The position numbers and the translations under genes are program-made. Below are positions 48,191 through 58,424 of a stretch of DNA of 64,000 nucleotides, piece by piece. Origin of the DNA: Acanthosoma haemorrhoidale (lineage: Eukaryota; Arthropoda; Insecta; Hemiptera; Acanthosomatidae); contig OV884011.1 in the NCBI GenBank assembly GCA_930367205.1, positions 139,745,937-139,809,936 on the forward strand, written 5' to 3'. Numbering within the stretch: the stretch's first letter is position 1; the number at the start of each line of letters is the position of its first letter. The notes under the pieces were generated by a model. The model saw only the letters and a program-made list of their open reading frames with translations. It was not told where the DNA came from and did not search any database.

Positions 48191-48454
48191 CAGTTTCTGC
48201 GCATGCGCTACTATTAACAACCACGTACAACTATCGCTCTCCAAATCAATACCGATAACTACCGTTATAGACCGTTTTTCGTCTTTGGGATTGTGTCAAC
48301 TGGCAACTTAAGTGAGGTGGCCACGAGGGAGCCCTCAATAAGTGAGTAGATCGCTAGTACATTGGTGTAAAGTGTAAATAATAGTGACATCGGAGAGAGC
48401 AGTCGGCCATCTTGACTGAGGCATCAGTCGTCGTTCACGATACATAGCCGTTCT

Positions 48455-48522
48455 GAGCCAGACCTGATAGGTGGCTCAGAGCCAGACCCGATAGGTGGCT
48501 CAGAGCCAAGACCGGTGACTCG
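48455..48522 (+). repeat. Tandem 24-bp repeats in LINE 5' UTR
   Basis: GAGCCAGACCTGATAGGTGG plus CTCA is repeated exactly except for one base at 48479-48502, and a partial third copy follows. Each unit is itself a stem-loop (GAGCC...GGCTC). Confidence 0.9.
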
Positions 48523-48604
48523 CCACTGGAATCCCACCGGCACTACGTATTTTATTTATTATTTTCTTTTTTTTTAACTAACAAAAATCTTAGCTAATGA
48601 CAAA

Positions 48605-49933
48605 ATGAGATTTTATCAGCAGATAATATCACAAAATAAAAAGAAAAGATCGAGGTCCTTAGGCCCAACTCCACCAACGTCGCCAGTAAAGCGAAAACCC
48701 AGACGCTCAAATAGGAACATCCCTACAAACTCATCTGCTGCCAGCTCTATGGAAGATCTACCACCACTTGCCAGCACTTCAAAAGAAGAAACTGTAGCAG
48801 AATCTCCATTCTTCACACCGAATAGCTTCGAGGTACTGAGAAATAGTCAACCTGACGACATGGAAGTTATTCAAACACCAACACAGCCCAAGCCGCCTGC
48901 TATATTCGTAAGGAATATTAGCAATTTCAAACTATTGTGCTCACAAATGAGCAAAGTTGTAGGTACCGGAAAATATACGTGCCTCAATCGCTCTCGGGAT
49001 ACAAAAATTTTCCCAGACACTCCGGATACTTATCGAGCGATCATTAAGTATTTGGAAGAAACCAATGCAGACTTCCATACATACCAGTTGAAACAAGAAC
49101 GATCGCTTCGAGTAGTGATAAGAAATCTGCACCCGACCACACCAGCTGATGAAATTGAAGACGAACTATCAGCTCTGGGGTTCAAAGTTCGGCAAATAAC
49201 CAACGTTTTACGTGAGGACAGACAACAAAACGAATCCACCAAAACGGCATTACCGTTATTTTTTGTAGATCTCGAGCGGACACCTGGCGTGGAGAAAATT
49301 TATGAATTAACAACCCTGTATTACACAAGAATACAGGTCGAAAAACCTTACCCCAATAGAGACATCGTCCAATGCCATAATTGTCAGGCATATGGGCACA
49401 CAATATCGTATTGCCACCACCCTCCTAGGTGTGTAAAGTGTAGTGGGCAGCACAAAAGCGAATTGTGCAAAAAGCCCCTAAAATCGCCTGCTGTATGCGT
49501 GCTCTGCCAGCAAGACCATCCGGCCAACTACAAGGGCTGTGAGGCCTATAGAATCCTCAAGTCCAGGAGCGAGCAACGTCGCCGGCCGGAAGAAGAGAAG
49601 CCAGTAAGAGGTAGCTCAAGAAGCGCCCCCACCAGAAATTTGAGGCCTTCTGTCTCTTTTGCTGATGCCGTTCGGAACAGAGAGCAGTCACAGGCACTGC
49701 CCACTTCTCGTCCGCAAGTATCTCTTCCCCAGCATTCCGCTCATCCCGCCAACCAGCAAACCCAATCCCATCCTCAACCACACATCTCGCATATTCCTTC
49801 ACCACCAAGCTCTTCAGATCTCACTAGCCTATTAACATCATTCCTTACAGAATTCAGAACCCTAATTACCCCTCTCGTTTCCCTTCTTACAAATCTTGTC
49901 TCCTACCTTATCCCCGTTAAACAAAATCCATAA
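48605..49933 (+). CDS. LINE ORF1: gag-like nucleic-acid-binding protein
   Basis: 442 codons. Residues 1-100 are basic and Ser/Pro-rich. A PRE_C2HC-type domain lies at about 165-245 (RSLRVVIRNLHPTTPADEIE). Three zinc knuckles follow: CHNCQAYGHTISYC (257-270), CVKCSGQHKSELC (276-288) and CVLCQQDHPANYKGC (298-312). A Ser/Pro/Gln-rich region comes next, and then a hydrophobic C-terminal helix (about 405-437). This is the usual ORF1 of Jockey-clade LINEs, which binds the element RNA and forms the ribonucleoprotein particle. The frame is intact. The stop TAA (49931-49933) touches the first codon of ORF2. Confidence 0.93.
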   Translation: MRFYQQIISQNKKKRSRSLGPTPPTSPVKRKPRRSNRNIPTNSSAASSMEDLPPLASTSKEETVAESPFFTPNSFEVLRNSQPDDMEVIQTPTQPKPPAIFVRNISNFKLLCSQMSKVVGTGKYTCLNRSRDTKIFPDTPDTYRAIIKYLEETNADFHTYQLKQERSLRVVIRNLHPTTPADEIEDELSALGFKVRQITNVLREDRQQNESTKTALPLFFVDLERTPGVEKIYELTTLYYTRIQVEKPYPNRDIVQCHNCQAYGHTISYCHHPPRCVKCSGQHKSELCKKPLKSPAVCVLCQQDHPANYKGCEAYRILKSRSEQRRRPEEEKPVRGSSRSAPTRNLRPSVSFADAVRNREQSQALPTSRPQVSLPQHSAHPANQQTQSHPQPHISHIPSPPSSSDLTSLLTSFLTEFRTLITPLVSLLTNLVSYLIPVKQNP

Positions 49934-52624
49934 GTGGATCCTTCTGACTCCTTATCCATTCTCCTTTGGAATGCGAATGGTGTTCGCACCCACACTAACG
50001 AACTGACAGCACTACTCCATGACAAGAAGATCGACGTAGCTCTTATTACTGAAACAAGACTTACGAGCAAACGACCATTTACCGTTCGACAGTACCAGAC
50101 TTATCGTACTGATCACCCAGATGGAACAGCTCATGCAGGTACCGCTGTCATTGTCCATAACTCCATATCCCACCACATAGTTCCTTTGGTATCACATGAT
50201 TTCCTTCAATCCACTGCAGTGTCAATCACCACCTTCACTTTTCCTCTTACACTTGCATCAACGTACTGCCCTCCCAATAAATCCATTTCCGACTCCCAAT
50301 TCATCTCCTTTCTAGACTCCATCGGACATCGTTTCCTTGTGGGTGGGGACTTTAATGCGAAGCACCAACACTGGGGGTCAAGATCCACAAATACACGAGG
50401 ACGTGCTTTGCTGTCTGCACTCACACGGAAACATTGCTCCACTATCACTCCTGACACAGCCACCTATTGGCCATCAGATCCCAACCGAAATCCTGATCTC
50501 CTTGACTTCTTTTTTTACAATAGTTTAGGAACACTAAACTATTCACTCAAGCGCCTCGATGACCTTTCCTCCGATCTTAGCCCTTTATTATTAACCATTT
50601 CCTTAAGACCAATTCACAAACTGCCTCCTCCTTCATTTATTAGGGGCCCAGTTGACTGGGACCACTTCCGTCAGCTTCTTACAGAGTCCGTAAACCTCAA
50701 ATTATCCCTGAAAACATCCCAAGACCTAGACGATGCAGTGCATTCTTTCACTACTCTGGTCCAGAGGTCGGCTTGGGAGGCATCGTCACCCCATCGTCAC
50801 ACAAAAATCCACAATCATAATCGTTTACCTCAGCATCTCAAAGATCTAATCCAATCCAAACGCCGCTCCAGAACAGTGTGGCAAAGATCCCGGCATCCTA
50901 TTGATCGTCGCACGTACAATCAGTACTGCCGATTGGTAAAGCGGCGATTGGCATCCTTCCGTTCCGATTCTTTCAATTCCTACCTCTCCTCTCTGTCCAC
51001 CAGGGATAACTCCTTGTGGAACGTAACCAAAAAAATCCTAAAGTATCAACCTGTTTCACACCCACTCCGTCGTGATGATGGGTCCTGGGCGGCTTCGGAT
51101 GGGGATAGGTCGGAGGAATTTGCTCTGCATCTTACCCATACTTTCACACCTCACCTTTCTCATCAAAGCCATACTCACAGCACAACTGTGGAAGATTTCC
51201 TCACTTCACCTATTCCTCTCTCTCTTCCACCAAAAGCCGTTAACCCCTCTGAGGTTAAATACCTTCTGAAAAACTTACCTTACCGAACATCCCCTGGATA
51301 TGATCTCCTTACTCCTCAAATTCTCAAACAACTTCCTCCTAAAGCCATAATCTTCCTAACCTACATATATAATTGCATAATCCGAACGACGCACTTTCCT
51401 CTCCTCTGGAAACACTCCATTATTGTCCTATTCGCCAAACCCGGTAAACCACCCAATGACGCCTCATCTTATCGTCCAATTAGCCTACTCCCTATCCTCT
51501 CAAAAATATTTGAGAAACTCCTACTAAAACGTCTACTTCCAATTGTTGAATCCAAAAACCTTTTTCCCACACACCAGTTTGGTTTCCGCCAACGACATTC
51601 CACTGCTCAACAAGGCCTTCGCGTTGTTGATCACATCTCCTCAGCCCTTGAAACCAAACAGTATTGCACTGCTGCCTTTCTCGATATAGCTCAAGCTTTT
51701 GACAGGGTTTGGCACGCAGGTTTGCTCTACAAGCTCAAAAGATATTTACCACAGACCATTTTCCTAATCCTACAGTCCTACCTTTCAAACCGCTTCTTCC
51801 AAGTCCGCTGTGGTTTAGAATACTCTAACTACTATCCCATAAGTGCAGGAGTTCCACAGGGCAGTGTCCTGGGCCCCATCCTCTATAACCTATACACCGC
51901 TGATGTCCCCTCTACTCCCAATACCTTCTTGGCCACATTTGCAGATGACACTGCAGTCTTGTCATCCCATCCAGACCCCGACATAGCATCCCATAACCTT
52001 CAAAAACACCTTGACGAGATCGAGTATTGGTGCAATCAATGGCGGATCAAAGTTAATGAAGCAAAATGCTCCCACATTACCTTCACCCTTTGTCGCAAGT
52101 CTGGTCCACTAGTTTATTTTAATTCTATTCCTCTCCCTGTATCCGAGACAGTACGGTACTTAGGCTTCCATCTTGACAAACGACTGACCTGGAACCCACA
52201 TACGAGACTAAAAAGACAAGAACTAAACAGACGCTTTGGACAACTGTACAGACTACTTCAAAGGACATCCCATCTCTCAATAGAAAATAAACTACTAATC
52301 TACAAAGTTATACTTAAACCAATCTGGACATACGGAATAGAGCTATGGGGGACAGCAAAAAAGTCTAACATCAAGCGTATCCAATCCTTTCAATCAAAAG
52401 TCCTGAGAACAATAGTAAATGCCCCTTATTATGTCAGCAACAAAACCCTTCATAACGACCTTAATATACCCTACATTCTAGAACTCATCCCTTCCAAGTT
52501 TACGAAATTCCACAGTAGCCTTTCCAACCACCCTAATCCTGTAGCACAGTCAATGCACTGCGCCACTCATCCCTATAATCCTCCTCGGAGACTGAAACGG
52601 CAGTGGCCTCGTGACCTGCTATAA
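49934..52624 (+). CDS. LINE ORF2: endonuclease-reverse transcriptase
   Basis: An open frame of about 896 codons. The APE-like endonuclease (1-225) has WNANG (12-16), TETRL (39-43) and GGDFNAKH (137-144), but SSDLSP at 212-217 where the family has SDH. Residue 215 (codon CTT, 50576-50578) is therefore Leu, not His. The RT (about 490-780) keeps SYRPISLLPILSKIFEKLLL, FLDIAQAFDRVWHAGLLYKL, GVPQGSVLGPILYNLY and the catalytic FADD (669-672). A C-terminal domain follows. The first codon after the ORF1 stop is GTG rather than ATG, so translation would need reinitiation at a non-AUG codon, or the start has been lost. It nicks target DNA and copies the LINE RNA in the nucleus. Confidence 0.93.
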   Translation: MDPSDSLSILLWNANGVRTHTNELTALLHDKKIDVALITETRLTSKRPFTVRQYQTYRTDHPDGTAHAGTAVIVHNSISHHIVPLVSHDFLQSTAVSITTFTFPLTLASTYCPPNKSISDSQFISFLDSIGHRFLVGGDFNAKHQHWGSRSTNTRGRALLSALTRKHCSTITPDTATYWPSDPNRNPDLLDFFFYNSLGTLNYSLKRLDDLSSDLSPLLLTISLRPIHKLPPPSFIRGPVDWDHFRQLLTESVNLKLSLKTSQDLDDAVHSFTTLVQRSAWEASSPHRHTKIHNHNRLPQHLKDLIQSKRRSRTVWQRSRHPIDRRTYNQYCRLVKRRLASFRSDSFNSYLSSLSTRDNSLWNVTKKILKYQPVSHPLRRDDGSWAASDGDRSEEFALHLTHTFTPHLSHQSHTHSTTVEDFLTSPIPLSLPPKAVNPSEVKYLLKNLPYRTSPGYDLLTPQILKQLPPKAIIFLTYIYNCIIRTTHFPLLWKHSIIVLFAKPGKPPNDASSYRPISLLPILSKIFEKLLLKRLLPIVESKNLFPTHQFGFRQRHSTAQQGLRVVDHISSALETKQYCTAAFLDIAQAFDRVWHAGLLYKLKRYLPQTIFLILQSYLSNRFFQVRCGLEYSNYYPISAGVPQGSVLGPILYNLYTADVPSTPNTFLATFADDTAVLSSHPDPDIASHNLQKHLDEIEYWCNQWRIKVNEAKCSHITFTLCRKSGPLVYFNSIPLPVSETVRYLGFHLDKRLTWNPHTRLKRQELNRRFGQLYRLLQRTSHLSIENKLLIYKVILKPIWTYGIELWGTAKKSNIKRIQSFQSKVLRTIVNAPYYVSNKTLHNDLNIPYILELIPSKFTKFHSSLSNHPNPVAQSMHCATHPYNPPRRLKRQWPRDLL

Positions 52625-52939
52625 ACGCGTAACAGTGGGAGTCCTGGCAATGGCCAGTCTCTCCAATCATGTCCTGAGCGTCTGTGGCTCTCGCGCTCTT
52701 GGTCAGCATCCACTGGCTAGTATCCGGTGACGCGGCTGACTGAGGAGCGTGGGGGGCTTCCCAAGACTCCGCTTTCTCTTTGCGGTGGATTTGGGGGGTC
52801 TCTGGGCTGTCTGTAAATATTGTATGAATGAGCGAGTGAATGATGAACTGTAAATATTGTATGAATGAGAGCATATATCTTAATTACTTATTGCCTTATA
52901 AAGGCAGATTGTAAATATTGCACAATAAAGGTAATGTCC

Positions 52940-54112
52940 TTAAACTTTTGTGATGATCTTAATGACAAATCCAATTAAAAATCTAGGTCGTCTATAAATC
53001 ATGAAATATAAAAAATATAAAAAAAAAAATTATTATTACCTCTGAAAACCTCAAATACCTTCTTCAATAATCCTATCAAAGCCTTCATAACTTCTTCTTT
53101 AACTTAATTCTTTGAAAGAATATTCTCTTAAATTAAAAGAAGTCTTTTGAAGAGTAGAAATTTTACCTATTTTGTTTTTAGTCCAAGGTCTTGTAACGTT
53201 TGCGGATCTATAAAGTAATGCATCTTACGATTTTTATATAGTGATTGCTATACAAAAATATTGAAAGATTACAGCACGTGACAGCAAAGACATTGCTGGC
53301 ATGTTACAAAACAGTGTTCGTGCCAAATACAAAGTATTACCTACAATATAGTACACATAAAGAAAGAAAGTGTACATAAGAAACTTACTTTTATGCTATA
53401 TGCAATAAATATAGATATGTACAAGGTATGTATTGTCTGAATTAGATTATTTAGCAAAAACTTATGGGTTTTTCAGTAGAGTATCTCTCATGAAACTTGT
53501 ATTGTGTATATAATCTGATTCATTCTAGATGTTCATATGTTTTCCGTACTACTTTATTAATAATATCATACCTATGGAGTGTCTTGGTTACAATTAGTCT
53601 GTATTAGACCATTACTGATTAGGAGGATATCTATATGTATGGACTGCTCTATTGTGTAATAGTAAGCTAACTTTTGAGTTCAGTTATTTTTCTCGGCCAC
53701 ATTAGTGTGACATGGCTGCCGTACCCTTTCAGTGTATTTAGTAAACTATTGTGTTGGTTAGATTAGATTGGTGTAATGTAAATCAACAAAAGTAAGATCA
53801 TAAAAAGTACATCTAAAAGTCATTATTCAAAACCATCAACCCTTCATCAGGGTTTTATAAGTTCCCATAATAAGTAAGAAAACTTAAATGAAATGTGATC
53901 CACCATACCATTAGAAGTTTCATTACCTTTGAGATAACAATTTTATTCGGGCTTTTAATGACTTTTTGTAATAATATTGCTCTAAAACTCCAACATGCCA
54001 ACATGTAAGACTATAATTAGTGTTATTGCATAATGAGTTACGCTCCTCATAGCGACATTTAGGTAATATTCGAAGAAGCTCCATACTCGTTTGATCCTAA
54101 GTCCTTTATTAT
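52940..54112. other. AT-rich non-coding DNA
   Basis: It begins with the 3' target duplication of the LINE. Nothing else is recognised. Confidence 0.4.
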
Positions 54113-56068
54113 TTCGACAACAGTAACTATATTATGATAAAATTACAATCTTCCTCTTTGGGCAATAAGTAATTGTGATAAATGATTTCATTCGTATCAT
54201 ATTTACTAGTTTCATTCACTCGCTCATTCATACAGTATTACCAAACATCCCAGAGACCTCTTAAGTCCACATGGTTGTCACCTCCTTCGCATGTGAAAGA
54301 GGAAGCGGAGTCTTAGGAAGTCTCCCACGCTCCTCCGTCAGCCGGGTTACTGGATAAGAGCTAGCGGAGGCTGAACATGCGCGCGAGAGCTACAGACGCT
54401 CAGAACTTGGTTGTAGAAACTGGCCATTGCCAGGATTACGCATTTATAGCAGGACACGAGGCCACTGCCGTTTCAGTCTCCAATGAGCATTATAGGGATG
54501 AGTGGTGCAGTGCAATGACTGTGCTATGTTTTGAGCTTGTAAAGCAAACCTGCGTGCCAAACCCTGTCAAAAGCTTGAGCTATATCCAGAAATGCAGCAG
54601 TGCAATACTTTTTAGATTCAAGGGCTGAAGAAATGTGATCAACAACGCGAAGGCCTTGTTGAGTAGTGGAATGTTGTTGACGGAAGCCAAACTGGTGTAT
54701 AGGAAAAAGGTTTTTGGATTCGACAATTGGAAGTAGACGTTTTAAGAGGAGTTTCTCAAATATTTTTGAGAGGATAGGGAGTAGGCTAATTGGAAGGTAA
54801 GATGAGGCGTCGTTGGGTGGTTTTCCGGGTTTGGCGAATAGGACAATAATGGAGTGTTACCAGAGGAGAGGAAAGTGCGTCGTTCGGATAATGCAATTAT
54901 AGATGTAGGTTAGGAAGATTATGGCTTTATGAGGAAGCTGTTTGAGAATATGAGGAGTAAGAAGTTCATATCCAGGGGATTTTCGGTAAGATTAGTTTTT
55001 AAGAAGGTATTTGACCTCAGAGTGGTTAACGGCTTTTGGTAGAAGTGAGAGAGGTATAGGTGAAGTGAGGTAATCTTCTACAGTTGTGCTAAGGGTATGG
55101 TTTTGATGTGAAAGGTGAGGTGTGAACGTATGGGTAAGATGCAGAGCAAATTCCTCCGACCTATCCCCATCCGAAGCCGCCCAGGACCCATCATCACGAC
55201 GGAGTGGGTGTGAAACAGGATGATACTTTAGGATTTTTTTAGTTACATTCCACAGAGAGTTATCCCTGGTAGAAAGATAGGAGAGGTGGGAATTGCAGGA
55301 ATCGGAACGGAAGGACGCCAATTGCCGCTTTACCAATATGCAGTACTGATTGTACGAACGACGATCAGCAGGATGTCGGGATCTCGGACGCTTTTGTCGA
55401 GTGGCGTTTGGATTGGATTAGGTCTATTAGACACTGAGGTAAAGGATTATGATTGTGAATTTTGGATGATGGTGATGATGACTCCCAGGCTGACCTATGT
55501 ATCAGATTAGTGAAATAATGCACTGTATCATCTAAGTCTTGGGATGTTTTCAGAGATACTTTGATGTCTACTGAGTCTTTAAGAATCTGGTGGAAGTGGT
55601 CCCAATCAATTGGGCCCCTGATAAAAGGAGGCAGTTGGTGGATAGGTCTTAGAGAAATGGTTAGGGTCAAAGGGATATGATCGGAGGAGAGGCCACTGAG
55701 TCGTGTAAGTGAATAGTTTAGTGTTCCCAAACTATTGTAGAAAAAGAAGCCAAGGAGTTTCCGTGGGAGTGCAGAGAGCAAAGCACGTCCTCGTGTATTT
55801 GTGGATCTTGAGCCCCAATGTTGGTGCTTCGCGTTTAAGTCCCCACCCACAAGGAAACGATGTCCGATGGAGTCTAGAAAGGAGATGAATTGGGAATCAG
55901 AAATGGATTTATTGAGAGGGCAGTACACTGATGCTAGAGTAAGGGGGAAAGTTGCTGATTGACACTGGATTAGACTAAAGGAAATCATGCTACCAAAGGA
56001 ACTATGTGATGAGAAATGGAGTTATAGACAATGACAGCGGTCTCTGCATGTGTTGTTCCATCTCCTAT
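54113..56068 (-). mobile_element. J1 LINE, antisense, with a large internal deletion
   Basis: On the minus strand: an endonuclease part (55988-55365; GGDLNAKHQHWGSRS, and SSDHIPL, which keeps the histidine lost in the full-length copy), the linker and RT start (55336-54992; STRDNSLWNVTKKILKY), and RT to about 54530 (ALDIAQAFD region, HQFGFRQ equivalent). The sequence then jumps straight to the 3' UTR (54530-54113). About 850 bp of RT and C-terminal sequence are missing at about 54530. Frames are interrupted. The 5' end stops inside the endonuclease near 56068. Confidence 0.88.
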
Positions 56069-57337
56069 GTCCTTAAAACTATAGACCCCGAAACTGAATA
56101 TGATCCCTTTCACCTGCTAATAGAAGTAAGTCTCTCCACCATATGAAGTAAGTGTTTATACGCTTATATGCGACTTGGACACGATTATATCCCACAGTAA
56201 AAAACGTAGTTTATCCGAATATGTAGCATTAATGATATTGTTGCTTGCTGGGATATGCAAATGGCCATAGTAAGTTATTGACAGCCTCTGTTGCTGGCAG
56301 CTCGAGGGTGTCTGCGACGACACTGCTTATTCATGAGACAGATAGTGTCTGTATCACTCACACTGTCAGTGTCACAAATAAGACTCAATCAATGTCATAA
56401 TAGTTACACTGCTTCCTTGATACAATTAAAATATAGCAACTAAGCTAACCTCTATAGTGTTACAATTTTACCGCTCTCACTTTTACCACTTTTACACTAC
56501 TCACAGATCACGCTAATGTTTTAACAATTCATAAAACATATTACTCATCCATCCCGTTACAGTTTGTCTTTTTTTTTTAGTGGTCTTATGACTCATTTTA
56601 AGTCATGTTACCTAGTTATACGAATATGAAACAAACATAGGTCAAATGTAAAGTAGTTACTCTTACTAGCTTGGGGGTACTTTTGGATAGAAACCTCTAT
56701 TGGTGGAAGTTCGAAAAACACGAACTATGAACAATTAATGCAGTGTGATAACTCATTGATTACTGGAAACTGAATGAGTCGTCAATGAATAATCATGTAT
56801 TCTGACCAGCGCTTTGCTCAGTGAATTCAAGAATATGCTAACAACATTAGCAGAGATAAATGGAGTGGTCTATTTCATATAGGAACCCGGGAATGTGGGC
56901 ACTTTCATGCACTCAAGAAGTAATACTAATATAGATCTATTTCAAATAGCGTTAAATAATACTAATAATTGGTGATGCTCCAATTAATTACATAGATAAC
57001 ATCATCACTTAATGATATGCATCTCTGTTCTATTAATAAACATTGCGTAAATCATGTAATAATATAACTATGACCAAGCCCTTCTGCTCACCGTTATTAC
57101 ACTATCCTTTTTTTAATGCGATATTTCTTGCTTATATTCATTGCTCAACGCCTTTAAATATCTAATTTCTGTATTCTAGAATGTATAACAAACTGGCCCT
57201 CTTTATTATCTTGCATTTCTTAATATCAAGTATAATAATTAACAAAGAGATATTCCAATAATGGTTCTTAGTTTTCGCTAGTAACATCTTTAAAATAGAA
57301 ACTAAGACTATTAATTAAGGCTATTAACTAATAGCTA
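56069..57337. other. AT-rich non-coding DNA
   Basis: Nothing recognised. Confidence 0.4.
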
Positions 57338-58141
57338 TGTAGCGACCGCTAACTACATAAGTTAAATCACCCTATACTCTGGTGCATATATATTGTAAGC
57401 AAAAGTAAAATAACAGGAGCTAAGTGTATGTAAATCATTGTAAAGTGCTAAGCAATAAAACTTGGAAGCAAAACAAGTCATAAACAGCCAGGTACTCACC
57501 GGCCTAAGAGACAGGGGGCCAGGGGTACCACCTGGCATGCCATAAACAGTCGTAAACTTGGCAACCCTTTTAGTGCATCTCTATCGGTCACGTGCCTTGG
57601 CGCAGGTGTGCAGGGGTACCATTTAGCAGCGATAAAACAGTCATGAACAGTCCTTTAGGGGTCGAAGGGTCACGTAATGGGTCAGCGGTCGCATGTTCTC
57701 ACGCCGTCCAAGACCCTCCCCCCCCCCCAAGTAGGAACAATATTTAAACCAGGGCATTTGGCCCTGTAAGTCTAGTCTAGTCTCCTCATCCGCTATTACT
57801 CGGTGACGGTTTACGCCAGGGCCACTGATCCTGGAAGTCAGTCTCTTAGACTCCCCGTCAGTCTCTTAGTCTCCTCGCCAGTCTCCTCGCCCGTCTCCTG
57901 GCAGACTCTCTGGTGACCTGTAACTATGCTTGTTTCGCTTCCGCTCGAACTCTCAAAAAACTTGCCTTATTCTTTATGAAACCTCTGTACCTCTTCTCTT
58001 GAACATAGTGCATTGTCGGAGCACATACCTATTATAAATGGAGTCAGATAGTAACGCCGACATGGAACAATGGTCCATGTTATAAGCTACAACAATCCGC
58101 ACTTGTCACCAGGGCTAGGGTGATTAGTCACTCCCCATACA
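57338..58141 (+). repeat. Solo LTR of the Gypsy-1 family, divergent
   Basis: It starts TGTAGCGACCGCTAACTACA. It keeps the conserved GTCACCAGGGCTAGGGTGAT near the 3' end but lacks the final TGACGACCCGACA, ending instead CCCCATACA. AGCTA precedes it (57333-57337) and recurs at 58141-58145, so the true border is 58140 or 58141 with a 4- or 5-bp target duplication. At about 804 bp it includes repeated GTCTCTTAGTCTCC-type units near 57775-57900. It lies 284 bp beyond the stop codon of the JHAMT-like gene, in the opposite orientation. Confidence 0.85.
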
Positions 58142-58403
58142 GCTACTATACTTCATTGTTTGAAGTATAATGTACATATAGATTCTATTTTTAACAATAA
58201 ATGTGTATCAAAAAATACTCCCTAATGTAGGATTGCTGTGTTGATAAACGGTTAACAGGTTACAACTATTTACTTTGATGTCACAAGCATATTTGTGTTG
58301 AGGTGTTAGTATAAACAAATAAGTTGCACAGTCATTTTTTTTTTAACTCATTTAAATATAAATTATAGGGTTATAAGTGGACAGTTGGTACAACAAATGA
58401 TGC

Positions 58404-58409
58404 TTTATT
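58404..58409 (-). terminator. Polyadenylation signal of the JHAMT-like gene
   Basis: AATAAA on the minus strand starts 16 bases after the stop codon at 58425-58427. Confidence 0.65.
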
Positions 58410-58424
58410 TATAAATATAACTAT

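Larger units (their letters stand above)
48191..52939 (+). mobile_element. Full-length J1 LINE (Jockey-like)
   Basis: The element is 4.75 kb: a 5' UTR starting CAGTTTCTGCGC (48191-48604), ORF1, ORF2, and a 3' UTR (52625-52939) with a GCCTTATAAAGGC hairpin and a terminal AATAAAG. Near-perfect 13/14-bp target duplications flank it, so the 5' end is very likely intact. It is the only J1 copy here with both reading frames open. Other copies in the window: 14058, 35158, 38240, 43765, 45533 and 54113. Confidence 0.92.
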
